Source of the DNA: Litoditis marina
Lineage: Eukaryota > Nematoda > Chromadorea > Rhabditida > Rhabditidae
DNA length: 64,000 bases
NCBI GenBank assembly: GCA_964036275.1
Contig: OZ038439.1
Coordinates: 2,689,142 to 2,753,141 of the forward strand
Direction of reading: 5' to 3'
How positions within the stretch are numbered: the first letter of the stretch is position 1; each line of letters starts with the position of its first letter. Shown one piece after another: positions 1-12,599 of the stretch. A program made the translations under genes and the position numbers. The notes under the pieces are model-generated. The model searched no databases. It was not told the DNA's origin and saw nothing but the letters and a program-made list of their open reading frames with translations.

Positions 1-2055
1 GATTATACTGAAGTAGTGTGTAAATGAATGAATGGCCCACTATGCTTAGCAGTCTCTTTTAAACTAACGGAACTGATCGAAGATTAATAGAATACGTGCT
101 CAATGCTCAGAGTTATGTTACTGCTCCGCTATCAATATTTTGATAACATTGTTATTTTGTATAAGACCTTTGCTCTATAAACATGCAATGTTTGTAAAAC
201 TAATCGACAAACATTGCATATTTCAAAAATCACGTACTTGTTAACCAGAGAACGCGAGATTGCATACAATGTTCATTTTTGCTTTTTCCATTATACTTTC
301 CCGGTATGCTGTACCTTACATTCTCTAGTATGTGTTTATTACATATCTAACTAGCGCAGGTAACTGCAGGTGTGCCGATCAAATATTACTCGTTACATAG
401 TTCAGGGAACGATTTTAATAGAACTTCGTAGTGTCGTGATACAACAATCAATTTGATTTTAATCAATTTCGCTCCTAAAGACCCGATCCGGTTCATTTTG
501 GTTCAATATTCTGGTGTTAAAATTGCTTGTTTACACAACCATTTTTGTAATAATTTCAGGTTCCTTATTTTTCTCTAAATTTAATGGCTTAGCAAAAATT
601 AAACTTGGATAGAACTAGAATAAAATAGATGATTCGGTGGTAGAGTATAGGATTCGCTCGTTGTGTTTGTAGTTTGATTCGATTGCTCTTTGATCGAAAT
701 TTGTGAAAACATTTTGTTCGAGTTAATTCAAGATCAAAGTGAAACTTGTTATTTTCTCATTTGCCACAGAATAAATATCGTCATTTCTCTCCCCCACTTC
801 CTCTCTTTCTTCCTCTCTCCTCCCCCTCTCTTCCTCTTCCTCTCTCTTCTTCCTTTCTTTCTTTCTCTCTCTCTTTCTCTCCCTCTGCTTCTCCATGTCT
901 CTCTCGTGGGTTCGAGCCGACAACGTTCTTTTGATGTAACAAGTCTGTTTGTTAGTTCTTGATCCTTCTGCGGCTGGGCTGTAAACTGCCAAAACATGGT
1001 CTAGAAAGGGTCACCGCCCAGGTTGGACGACGCCTAGCAGACTGACTGACCCCAGCACAATAATTACTTTAGTTCACATCCCTCCTTCTGAAAGTCCTCA
1101 GTATGCATTTCAACTTTCCAATGATATTTATTAACGCGAATATGTACGTCATCAAAATTGTTTCTGAACATTATTTGTAATAGCGGGACACAATCGACTA
1201 CGAAAACTTCTAACTTGTTGGATCAAATTGACGTGCGAGAAACCAACTGCAATTTTTGTATTTCTACTGTAAGAGTCGCAGTGGGAATTGAAAAATGTAC
1301 CTTTTGTTGTTCTTTCTCTTAACTACTCTTTAACACTATTCATTATAGGATTGGTCAAACCGTTGTGGACACCGTACCATCGATTTTGTATGGGACGGGG
1401 TTTGGCGAGCTGCCAGTTCGTCTGCGTATCATTGATCTACACACTCTCTCATTTGCTGGCAGATAATCAGCGACCGCTCGCCCCGCATTGCTGAATCAAT
1501 TGAACCCTCTGCTGTCTTTATGGGGAAAATAGCGACTATACCTTGGTTCTCATTCTGACACACATTTTTCAAACATCTCGTGTAAGTTATAGACGTGTTT
1601 CCGTGTTGCGGATGATTTCATAGGGAATGATCGTTGTAGTTTGATCTCGAGACTGTGAACCTGCGATGGACTGATTTCGACCAAAAAATAACGGGATCAA
1701 ACTACAAACACAGAGAAGTAGGGGGACACACCGTTAGGCATAGGCCTTACTTGAAAAGAGCTAACTCTATGACTATCAACTATCATTGGTGCAAAATTTA
1801 CCAAACACTAATAACTGTGATATTAAAATACATCTTCAATCCTCAAGCTGATTTTTTTCAAAATTCATCCAACTATTTGGACAACTATTGGAGTATGAGT
1901 GCAAGTTTTCGACCAACCATTTCAAGCACTTTTTTTTACTTTTTACCATGAACTAAGGGTGCCCCAAAGTTTTCTCAAGAATTGTGTCTAGAGACAACAA
2001 TATGTACTTTTCTCAGTCCTGAAAACAACGAAACGACTAATTGACCGAAACGTAC
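1..2055. other. No gene seen; dispersed-repeat copy and small foldback
   Basis: I see no supported coding exon here. About 545-1062 is a dispersed repeat with a second copy near 31180-31615. It includes a long pyrimidine tract (about 790-895). A shared tail at about 1542-1619 reappears at 32376-32455. Around 1633-1711 there is a small foldback whose arms read GTTGTAGTTTGATC and its complement. The region would hold the 3' end of the coiled-coil gene at 2056-11343 if that gene reads past its in-frame TAG, but no further exon is recognisable. Confidence 0.6.
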
Positions 2056-2259
2056 TCTTGCAGCGGCCTCCTTGGCGATAAGCCATTCCTGCTGCTCTCG
2101 CTCTTCTTCACTGTCCGGCGTCCTCCTGCTCTGTTGAGCTGGTCCAGCTCTCTACTCTAGCTCGCCACGCCGTTGAGCCAACCAGTTCTGCCGTTTGAGA
2201 TGGTGTATGCGTCTCTGCTCTGCTCGGCGCGCCATCAACTCCCGCTCTCGCTCCTGTTC
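2056..2259 (-). other. Exon with in-frame TAG stop
   Basis: This exon has a clean acceptor (TTACAG before 2259) and a strong donor (GTACGT after 2056). It is 204 bases, 68 codons, in the same phase 0 as every neighbouring exon. Codon 36 is TAG (2152-2154). The 32 codons after it stay open and keep the same character, for example EEEREQQEWLIAKEAAAR. Either the protein ends at the TAG and the rest is former coding sequence, or this allele or assembly carries a nonsense change, or the stop is read through. Confidence 0.65.
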
Positions 2260-5200
2260 CTGTAAGTGTATTTATGTATCATTTCAGGTTGCAAATTGAT
2301 TAGTACTGCTTCCATACATCAGTAAACCGTGACCTTTCTACTAAACGTCTAAAACAATCCCAGTCTGTAATTACTTAAAAGTTTCATTGTTTCGCATCAA
2401 AAATAAGCAAATTTTCTCAATATTGGCCGAAAAGCCCGAAAACTGCGATTATTGCCACATTGTGCATGCTAACTGCCAATTTCGTATGAAATCGGTCAGT
2501 TTCCAAGTGGAATAAGCGTCTACCTGTCGTCTCTTCTCTTCGCTCGCGCTCCGACGGGTCCGGTGGATGGTCATCTCATGAGAGTCGATGATATCCAATT
2601 GACACTGGAAACGAATTTGATATAGCATAGCATAAGCACGTTGACCCATTCTCATTATTGTTCTTTTCTGGAACTTACGCCAATTCTTAAAAGCCAAAAC
2701 TCTGAACGAGAGAAACAGTTTATTTTGCAGGGGGATAATGCCCCTTTTTCAGTTTACCGACGTTAATTAGTATTCAACTATTCTACCTATGCCGTAAAGC
2801 ACACAACACGTGATCTTATTCCTTTTGGAGAAGTGAAATTTTGTGGATTTCCATTTCCATAAAAAAATAGGCATTTTTCCCGGCATCTGGTACTGGTGTT
2901 TGCTAACCATAGACGGGATAGTGCCGGTTTGAGGGTTTGAAGTGTTTAACATCCCCTCCGCAAAGGTAATTACCACAAAACCCAGAATTGTCGGAAAGCT
3001 TGTGGGTATTGGGTCCCCGCTAGCCCAGTTAAAGAAAAAGTAGTCCCCCGGGGTATGCACCTATGTTGGAAACTTTACTAGTGTATTCTTACAGTTCCAG
3101 TGGCTGGCTGGGAGGTTTTTTCGTCACAGTTGAGGCCTCTTCTCCTGTTGAGGTCCCTCTCCCGCTTCTCCATTCTGCGCTTCTTCGAGATCTCCCTTCG
3201 TTGCACTGTTCCATCGAATGTGAGTGCCTGGAAATAATTATGTACATACTCCGGTATAGTGACCAAATTCCATCCAGGTTTAATCCAGGTGACCAAACTA
3301 CAAAATAGGATAGGAAGTCCCGGTTTTTGCAGTGAAGGCGACTATCATTGAAACTAAGCTAGCCCTAAATCTTGTTTTAATGAAAATCGGGTGCTTCAAT
3401 GAATAATCTAACAAAGTCGCCCTACGTTTGCTGGAATTAATTATGTACACACTCCAGTAATGTTCGACTATTCTACAGAAAGTATTCCCCATTCAAAAAC
3501 GTGAAACTCCGTTTTTTCTCATCAAGAAGCGGCTAATTTTTACAGTATTAGCGACAAATTAGTTATTTTTTCAAATTTCCATGGCTACTCAAGATTGTAT
3601 TTTGCAGACGAGTCAGCTGGCAGATGATCCGTTCACGAACCCCCCCCCCCCCCCCCCCCGAAAACCCAGGTAACAGGTTGGTTTCTCGCCTATTTGACGA
3701 AAATCGAAGTATGGTTTCAAACAAAAACTACAGGAGGGAGGGGGGGGGGGGGATTTTCCTGACTCTTGAACACAAGACCATCTAGAGATTCCGTGTTTAG
3801 ATTTTACTGCGAGAAGTTCTATGGTTTTACAGCGAAAGTAGGCAACATTTCCTGATTTTGATGAGAACCCGTAACCCGTACTTTTTACTTTACTAGACTA
3901 TTAGTTTACCATATGTTTTCCCATCATTCGAGCCGATGTTGTTCTGGCTGGTTGTGGTTGTGGCGCGGCCTCACACGCTTGATTTCGACCGACCTCATGA
4001 GTTCCAGTGGGCTGAAATACACAATTTTGCTCATAATAGGGAAACATGACTGGGCCAAAACGTTCAAAACTTGCCTTTTTTGTTAAGTCTGTCTAAATGT
4101 TGTTAAATTGGGTCTAACGTTTTCGATTTGCAACAACAATTGGCGAAATGAGAACTTTCTTCACTCCTCTTTTCACCCAGTTTTGTAGTATCTTCCCCCC
4201 CCCCCCCCCAGATAAAACACCTGTTTTCCGATAAGGCTCTGTTGACATCAGAACCTATGCAACGAAAACGAAACACTCACTCCCACAGGCCCAATTGGTT
4301 TTGATGTTTCGTCCGAAGACGTGGAGTCGTACATCAAGTCCGAACTCCTTTGACTCCTCTGTGCCACATTCTGGACTTGAATAGGCTCATCTTCCACCTT
4401 AAATTAAAGGCAGTTATATAGTTTCGCTCACCGGCTCGTAGATAGTATCATTTACAATATAAACCTACATTGATTTTTCATATTATTTCATTCAACTTAT
4501 TATCATCGCTTCTAAAACCTTGCGAAAATAACTTTTTCTCTGATACATAGCAGGTAGAACAGCTCTTTTTTCACACTAACCGCACACAAGTTACGTGAGA
4601 CTGTTCTTCAGAAAATACCAGTTTTCGATCAAGTTTCCCCACTTTTCGAAATGAAGACGCCCTTTTTTCCCTATTTCTCGCTGGAAAATCAGCAAAATTT
4701 TGTCGAGTATGACACTGACCTGCTCCAAAGTTTCCGTTTGATCCTGGCAGTTGATGGCTGACATGACAGTCATGAAGGTGAGAATGTTGAGGGCTGGGCT
4801 GGTTGATGGTACTACCGGGATAGAAGGGGGACTACTAGCTGCGGGGGACATGTGTCCTGCACCCGAGCTTTCGTCCAAGGGATTCTGTAAATAGATAACT
4901 ATATCTAGTATTTACTTTGTAAATCAAATCGAATACCGTACTTGCTCAATGTTACCATCCCCTGGTTCAAGTTAGAACGTAGTTAAGAAAGTATGTGAAA
5001 TATATTCAGTTTTCTAATACTAATTTATCGACTTTTTCGATGAACTCCAAGCAGAATTACCATTTAGTAGTTATTTTTGTCGAAGTGGTGTTTTCCACAT
5101 GCATGCTCTAAGCGCCTCTAAGTATCGGTTTATCAACTTTCAGGCTGTAAAAAAAGTATGGCGAGTCGCTGTTTCTAGGTGTGCACCGAGTAGTTTGAAA

Positions 5201-8200
5201 TTATTTGTCGTCACGTGTAATACGAGTGAATACGTAGTCTCTCACGTTCGTTACGTTACGTGTAAATGCCTAGTCAAAAGTCACGTGTAATGTGCGTGAA
5301 AGTGTACGTACCGCGACTGGAACAGCCTTGACTGCTCCTGCCTCGTGCTGGCGTCGCTTCTCCCTTCTCTCTGCTTCTTCCCGTCTTTGCTGCCTCCTCT
5401 CCGCCCGCTGTCTCTTTTCCTCTCGCTGTCTCTCCGCCTCTCTTTCCGCCTCTCTCTCCTCCTCTTCCTCTTCTCGCTGCATACGGGCGAGACGCTGAAA
5501 AGTTCAAAGTATTTACATGTAAAGCATTTCCTCGTCTCATTTAGAATACTTAATGTTTCTATAATCTCAACCAACTATGGAGAGTCCAAGTATCGCATGG
5601 TTCAAGTGCGATTTCAACAGTATTGACACTTTTACTGGCGAAAACCTAGCCACCTACACTGTTTTATAGTTTGGTTACCGGGAAGAGACACGTGATTTTC
5701 AATCAATTCAATTTCAGGTCGAAATGGTACTCCCGAGCTCACCTTGACTACTGAGGAGGACGGCCTCATGAGTTGGGCCCACGCGTTTTCACGTGTCTGC
5801 TTAGCGATGTCCGCGGGGGTGAGAGAGCAGTACGGCTTCGGCTCGGGCTGGAAACGTAAGACACTTTACTTATAATACAATTATACAATAATATAATAGA
5901 TGCATACACTAGTAATGCCCGACTATTTGACACAATTCGTTCGTTTTTGATTAAACATGTGAACATTGATGTGTTTGCCTCAAAAATAGAGATTTTTTTG
6001 GCGAACTTTACTGAAATATCTATGTTTCTGCTCTAGATCTCACCTGAGGGGCATAGACGACGCTCGTCTCCGACTGCGGTGAGGGACCGCGTTCGTAGTC
6101 TGTTCGGGGCGACTGGTCGTAATCAGAGTAGTCGCAAGACCACGGGGAACTACCGGCGTACGGCTGCAAATACGACAGAGTTTATCGGGTATGTTTCACT
6201 TATTTTTACACAAACTACCGTTTTTACATTTAATCGTGTAAAATGTATGGTTTTCATCAAAAATAGACAAATTCTCGGGATATTCGTCGAAAAGTAGATA
6301 CACGCACGTGGAATTCGACCTGGTACATCGTGATTGGGCAGAAACAGTAAGATTTGTCGATGTTAACAAGAATGAAGTGCGTTTTTCGAGGTTTTCTGGT
6401 CATTCTGACCCGTTTTCTGACGTGTGAATCGAACTCACCGTGTGAATTGATGAGGCGGGTCTTGCGTGATGTGATGTTGAGTCGGACGCCAGCTCCTTTA
6501 ATGTATTAAAGTTTACAATTTACAAAACTCATGTCAATAATAAAGTTTACAATTTACATAACTTGAGTCAAACACCCATAGCGTTCGACTATACGATAAA
6601 AAGTAGTTCGTTAAACACGTGCAAAATTTATGATTTTGTACCATACTTAGACTAATTGATCGAAAAGATAGTTCGTTTTTCGATTTATTCTGACTATCTC
6701 AACAAATATGCTAGGGTATTGGTGGGGTTATAGTATAAATATAGACTGACAGCTTCCTTATCCACGGGAGCTCGATCCATCCATGACCAACTGACGGGAG
6801 ACGGTGTCGGCGGGGGACTGTGGTTCGCACGACCAATACACGTCTTGTCTACCAGATTCTGTAATAGACAGGCGATTTTAAAGAATGACGATTATGTGGT
6901 CGAATCGCAACGGTTCAGTCCTTTAAACTGCAATACATTTTTCAATTGCAGTTTAAAGACCATTGATACGAGATGACACGAGAGGTCCACATTATCGTAC
7001 TTTCTTTAATCTCATGTCGGACAAGTAGGATCAGCGCAATCTTCTGATTAGCACATTTTCGATAGCAAACAACTAGGATCTACGATTCATCAAGAATGAA
7101 CACGTTTTCATACAAAAGGGATTAGAGCGTTGGAAAGTTGCCGACTTCATTACTCTGATTTCCAAAGTGATTCATCAGAAAAGTCCGCTGATGTAGGGTA
7201 TCGTGACAATAGCGTGACTTTTAACTTTTAACCTTTACCGAATTTGTAATGTCACAGTATTACATAGTGGGTGGTCCTGAGAACGGTGAATAATGTCTGA
7301 AAACTCTCCTTTTCAGATTTCTCAGCTCAGCGAAATGAATCTGCTGTAGTTCGTAGTTACCACCAACCTTTGCTGCTTTGGCCACATTCTGAACGCCGCT
7401 CTGGAACAATTGAATGTTATTCGCAAACAGGTATGTACTATTGATACACACATTGAAAGGTACCGCTCGTTTTGAGCCGATGTTCTAGCCTAAACGCATT
7501 TGGGACTACAACTTTGAATGAGTATAGTTGTCTTATTGTGAAGTTGAGAAAGTACCCTGACCAGGCAAGCTCTAGTTTGATTATAAGATCCCCCCGCCCC
7601 AAAATCTAAAAATATTCCATTTCACATCAGAAAATATTCACCTTCACTGCCTTCGCTGCCCGGGCAAAGATTCCAGCCTGAAAATGTATTTTTTAGTGTT
7701 TTCATTACTACGAATACTACGCTACTTCCTATTTGCAAGGAAAATCTCGAGAAGAAAGTCACTGAACCATTGCTTGCATAGTGCAACGTGTAGCACCCTA
7801 GATGTAAGACTACGTGTCTAGTTAGCACTCCGATACGATTAGTGTCTTAGTCGATTAACTTACACTACTATTACTTATTTAGTATTTCAGTTAATTACCC
7901 TAAACTACTACTACGACCAATTTAGGTTCAGATCCCTAGCTTTTTATTCAAAAAACCCAAAATGTTAGAAAAGTTGTGGGTCCCCTCTGTCCAGTTAAAG
8001 CACACTTTAATGATCTCCTGGTCAGAAACTTACACTACTTTTTTAGTATCTTAGTTTATTAACCTAAACTACTACTACTACCGATTCGATTCTCCAACTG
8101 ACCTTCTTTTTGGGTCTAGGTATCGATCTTAAATCCTTAGGGTCCTTATCTCACCTCTTACTTGATTAGCTCACACTACTTCTTCAGTATCTTAGTTCAT

Positions 8201-11200
8201 TAACCTAAACTACTACTACCAATTAAGGCTCTATTCCCCGACCCCAACTGACTTTCTTCTTGGGTCTAGGCATCGACCTTAACTCCTTAGGGTCCTTAGC
8301 TGACTTAACTTACTTGATTAACACACACTACTAATACTTTCGTATCTCAGTTGATTAACCTAAACTACCACTACCACCAATTTAGGTTCGATTCCCCGGC
8401 TGACCTTCTTTTTGGGTCTAGGCATCGACCTCAACTCCTTAGGATCCTTAGCTGACTTAACTTACATAACCTACACTACCACCACTATCACGTCTTTAGT
8501 GTTTTAGTTGTTAACCTAAACTACTACCACCAATCCAGGTTCGATTCCCCGGCTGACCTTTTTCTTGCCGTCGACCTTGGTCTTCTTGACAGACGCCAGC
8601 GACTGACCCGTCCTGGCCGAGCGACGGCGGCAACGCTCCTCTCTCTTTCGGGCCTCCGCTTCACGCCTCTCCTTTGCCTCCGCCTTGGCTGCCGCTATTT
8701 TGGCCTGAAACAGAGAATAGTATGTTATCCTATTAAAATTCAATCAGTATACGCATTCATTCTCATTTTTGAGATGAAGTGACAGTACTGTTGTAGCTAT
8801 CTCGGCCTGAACTACAGAAATGGTATGTTATCCTATTCAAGTTCAATGAATAATCAATATACGCATTCATTCCCATTCTTGAGATGAAGTAACTTTTTCT
8901 CCAGTAAAATTGTCTGAATGGCCAAAAAACCGACCCTCTTTTCGCCGAATCGGAAGATTTAGTTTATTTCTGGAGTAAAGTTATGACTTTTCAGTCTTTT
9001 CACTTAACTAGGTTTGGGCGAAGATGTTCCCAAAGTAGGCAGTGACTTGATCTTAGCTGTAGTCCAGTAGTTTGGTCATTGATCTTTTCGCCATAATATA
9101 CGAGATCAAAAAAAGAACGGGGGCAGAATAAGCACAGCGGAAAGGGCAACATACATAGCATGGATTCGCTCTGCAAGTATGGAACCCTTTAGTGAAAGTG
9201 CTCACCTTCTGAATCTCCTCCCTTCTCTTTTTCTCTGCCTCTCTGATTTTCTTGGCGGCCTCTCTCTGCTTCTTCTCGACCTTCTCCTTCTTTTCATCCG
9301 CCTCCCTTTGCTTCTTCTCCTCCTGGTAATAATAATAATAATAATAATATTAATAATAATAAGGCATAGGTATAGTTTAAGTCATTCTATTACTGATATC
9401 CCTACAGTACCCATTCAAACGAAGGACGGTTACACACCACTATTCCATAGAGATGTGAAGCTTCAGGAATTGCTATACGAAGTCCGTTTTTCAATTTTCT
9501 CCGATATTTTGACCAAAAACAGTAATTCACAAAAAGTTGAAACCGATTTTGCTGAAAAAAGTGAAAGAAGTTGGCGCGAGTTACGTAGTGACGTTCCGAG
9601 ACCACATCTGTTTTTCACACCAGAGTTGACTACAAAGTTTCTCGACTTCAAAGACATAACGATCTTCCCCCTTCAAGAACTAGGAAAAACATATTTCCCA
9701 AGAAACATACATACTCCAGCAAAGTTGTCGGAATAGTCACAAAACTTTGAAAAATGGGCTACTTTTAGCTGATATCGGAAAAATTACCCGATTTTTGATG
9801 CAAAAACATACTTGTTTCACGTATTTGGATGAAAAACGGGTTAGTTCTGTAGATAAGTCACACCTTTGGGTTTGGAAACATACCTCCTTCCGCTTCTTCT
9901 CCATCTTTTCTCTCTGCGTCTCTATCTCCCTTTCTCTCTTCCTCAACGCCTCTCTCTTTCTCTTCTCCGCCTCCTCCTTCTTTTTCTGAGCGGGATCAGC
10001 GCCGCCTGCTAAACGGTGCTTCACCTGCAAATAATAATAGTATTAATAATAATTGTAATATAAACAATAATAGTATCAAGTGCATTGATCTATGATCGTT
10101 GAACAAAAGTATTATGTTACTATTGCAAGGTTGTACGGCAAAACAGAGGGATTGTGAGTATTGTCAAAAGGATAATGGAAATGTAGCATCAAACTACCCA
10201 AATCTGCATGTTTTCTACTCCCAACTATGAGGTTTGTACACATAGTTTCCGGAAGTTTCTTCTCTCTACTCTTCATTTTCAGTTGGAAACCGGCTGCTCA
10301 CCCTCTTCACTCTGGTCCTCGTCTCCTTCTTTACTATGAACACTTCGTCCAACTTCAGAGGAATGCACTGAAAGTAGTCAGGTTAGAACCGGTCCGATTT
10401 GAAATTGTTTAGTAAACCGCACACATACACCAGCCCGGCTATTTATTTGGGGGATCCTAAACTTTGTCTTTTACTGGGCTAGGGGGACCTATAACTTTTC
10501 AATAATTCTGGGTTTATTAGATAATTACCCTAACTTTTAGGTTTTTTGTGGAAAATATGTTTAACTGTTGAAACCCCCGAACCTACACTATCCCACCTAT
10601 GACACCAGCTGACTTTTGTGAGCGGCCTTCATTCATGAGATCATTTTTTTTACAAAATGAAGTGGGGGGTCCCCCTTACCTCCTTTTTCAAAAAAAAATT
10701 TGATCTATGGGCAACGGCCAGTACGTACGTGAACGTGAGGCAACTTTGTTGTTCACAGAAATCGTATGAAAGTCGGGTGTTCTATAGGTGACCAAACTAC
10801 AAAACCGGGTGCTAGATTAGGATAGTTTAAAATTCTGATTTTAAAAAAAAAATGAGTGATTCGAGCATCCAAGAAAGTCGTCCTAAGTTTGAGCCAATTT
10901 ACCCCCCCCCCCCCCCCTTCTCTCTATAAAGTTCAGTCTCATCGAAAAACATGCAGCATGTTTCCAAATTTCGGTTAAACGTTGAAAGTCAAGCCTAACA
11001 TTGTTTTTTTTGCACCTGCGAAGCTACATCGCCACACTATGTGTTACATCAGAAAAAGTATTTTAAAAGTATTGTTGTAAAAAAAAGTATACTAGAAGAA
11101 ATTTGATTAGTCACGTAAAGTTAGCATTCTAATGAGGAATCGTGCACTTGGTCATTGCACGTTTCTGAGTTCTGCTGTGTTTGTTTCACGTGACTGTTCA

Positions 11201-11343
11201 ATTGACTAACAGTATATACCTGTAATCTCCTGGATGGCCCTTCTTTCTGTTCTTCTTGTCTTCTCTTATCCGGCTTTGCAATCTCCGTAGTTCGCTGGTT
11301 GGCCTCGGGCCCAGTTTCGCTGGTTGGCCTCGGGCTTTTTGCT
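2056..11343 (-). CDS. Multi-exon Glu/Lys/Arg-rich coiled-coil protein, partial
   Basis: At least 17 exons can be read on the minus strand. In transcript order (plus coordinates) they are 11220-11343, 10302-10367, 9884-10024, 9206-9322, 8558-8704, cassette exons 8405-8455 and 8253-8303, 7642-7677, 7368-7400, 6751-6858, 6439-6492, 6044-6163, 5743-5847, 5312-5494, 4720-4884, 4281-4397, then probably one ending at 4011, 3093-3227, 2524-2604 and 2056-2259. Each has GT/AG-type edges and, after the first, is a multiple of three in phase 0. The product alternates charged helices (for example REEEEEEREAEREAERQREE, in exon 5312-5494) with Ser/Pro-rich linkers. It looks like a cytoskeletal or scaffold-type long-helix protein. 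No enzymatic domain is visible and I cannot name a family. The first exon starts in phase 2, so the 5' end is missing. The last exon has an in-frame TAG at 2152-2154. Confidence 0.8.
3641..3751. repeat. Paired poly-C and poly-G tracts
   Basis: An intron of the coiled-coil gene holds a run of about 19 C near 3641-3659 and, about 80 bp on, a run of about 15 G near 3737-3751. They could pair as a hairpin or fold separately as i-motif and G-quadruplex. Other poly-C runs lie near 4196-4210, 10904-10917 and 25564-25575. Tract lengths may be affected by sequencing error. Confidence 0.7.
6880..7000. mobile_element. Foldback MITE-like element, family A copy 1
   Basis: The sequence starts GACGATTATGTGG and ends with the complement CCACATTATCGT. 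An internal palindrome is centred on the words tttaaactgcaat and attgcagtttaaa. Two further copies lie at about 26478-26580 and 26828-26940. No coding capacity is visible. It lies in an intron of the coiled-coil gene. Confidence 0.55.
8000..8557 (-). repeat. ~150-bp minisatellite carrying duplicated exons
   Basis: About four to five diverged units of 140-150 bp lie in the intron left of exon 8558-8704, with weaker copies back to about 7855. Two units contain an intact 51-bp exon (8405-8455 and 8253-8303), each with an AG acceptor and a GTCAG donor. Both encode the same 17 residues, SAKDPKELRSMPRPKKK, in phase 0. A third unit (8103-8153) has lost the acceptor AG and has TGA as its first codon. 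The donor flank of the units (ccccggctgac) is the same as the donor flank of exon 8558-8704, so the array probably grew from the 3' end of that exon. Confidence 0.7.
9325..9361. repeat. (AAT)n microsatellite
   Basis: A simple run of TAA/AAT units sits directly against the acceptor of exon 9206-9322. A similar but interrupted run lies at 10028-10075 beside exon 9884-10024. Confidence 0.9.
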
Positions 11344-12599
11344 CTGGAAAAAGAAACAGATGAAAAATTGATCCAAATAGTTGAAAAGTACCTATTTTAG
11401 GACTATTTTAGGATCATAAACTGGGGAAAATGTACAATCGCTCCCCACCCAACAATCACCCCTCTCGTGGTACTATTACCCCCCACCTAATTGAAATCCC
11501 AGAAAAGTGGCGCGAAGGTGGGGGGTAATTGGTAAATGGGTGGGGGGACATTGTACATCTTCGACAATGAACAATCACCCCCCACTCAACCGAAGCCTGC
11601 AGTAAACAAGCATGGTGTATAATCGCCCCCCAAAGGTGGGGGCGATTGTAGTACGGGCCCTTTCCAACCCATTTTCGACCAGGGTGGGGGGCAAATGTAA
11701 ACTACTCCCCATAAACTTACATAGCACTGGGTTGAAACTTTTGTGGCTGGTACCCCACTAAGAAATGTGACCCGCGACCCCCTTTTCCTACCGGAAATGT
11801 AAGTGTTCCGACTAATTTCAACAATAATTTGGTTATTTTCATATTTAAATTGCACCGGGACCCATGTACGCTTGAAATGTATACCGCACCCTCCGCCAAA
11901 ACTAGGCTCAGTTAGTTTATCCTTATTATATGTAGTTTGCCTATTGCAAACGTTAGTCACCTCACCTAGGCATTTCGAGCAATTGATTTCTGGGTTTTAA
12001 GGGGGAGGCTCGGTCAACTTTTTGGTCGCCCTTGAGTACAATCACTACGGTGTGAACTGTGAACCTAGTGCATATTATATTTGCAGATGTTGCCCGGATA
12101 ACCTTCTGTACAATGAACCACCCGTCAAAATGGTACCAACCGGTTGCGACTACTCAATGCGGTGAGAATGTTTCCAGGTCTCAGTCAAACGTGGGATAGT
12201 AGTGCTGGTGAGATTATCGAAAAAGTTAAGGTCCCCCATAGAAGAAGCGAAAAGGTCAGTGGTCCCTCATTATAGTGTAGCGCCGTAACAAAAAATAGGT
12301 CATAAAAACTCCGGGTATTAGGGTGCATTCACGCCGTAGGAATCCACGTTTTGTTCTACAACTAGACTCCCAAACATCGCAAGTAAATTTAGGATTCTGT
12401 CCTGTTCGAGTTACCTATTTTTGGATAAGTTTCTCGTTCCCCAACAGTTTTATGCAAAAAAGTGTCGGCGAAAATCCAGCAGTAAGTTGGATTACTGAAT
12501 ATTGCGCGAGAACGTTGAACACTCTAGAAGTAGACTTACCATGAGAGCACTTGCATAAGACATCTTCGTCATCTCCAAGTTGATATCTGAAATAGTATA
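11344..12599. other. C/G-rich inverted-repeat block and unassigned sequence
   Basis: From about 11425 to 11710 there are nested inverted repeats built from runs like ATTACCCCCCACC and GGTGGGGGGTAAT, and a tight hairpin AATCGCCCCC/GGGGGCGATT at about 11622-11648. The outer arms carry TGTACAAT and ATTGTACA, as in a foldback element. A possible small minus-strand exon lies at about 12542-12586 (acceptor TTTCAG, donor GTAAGT), but I cannot phase it with the gene to its left. Nothing else is supported here. Confidence 0.5.

Noticed and set aside
723..997. Glu/Arg/Lys-rich minus-strand frames resembling the coiled-coil gene
   Set aside because: They are the translation of a pyrimidine tract inside a dispersed repeat that also occurs at 31393-31590, where the frame is not conserved as protein.
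3912..4397. INCENP identity for the coiled-coil gene
   Set aside because: The run SSDLMYDSTSSDETSKPI and a later RTTSAR vaguely recall the region around the INCENP IN-box, but the IN-box's conserved tryptophan and core are not visible. I left the gene unnamed.
8341..8400. tRNA gene in the minisatellite units
   Set aside because: Words like an A box (atctcagttgatta) and B box (ggttcgattcc) occur at about tRNA spacing in each unit, but no cloverleaf stems form.
11586..11960. 124-residue minus-strand ORF as a gene
   Set aside because: It overlaps the C/G-rich inverted-repeat block, has low-complexity composition and no recognisable domain.
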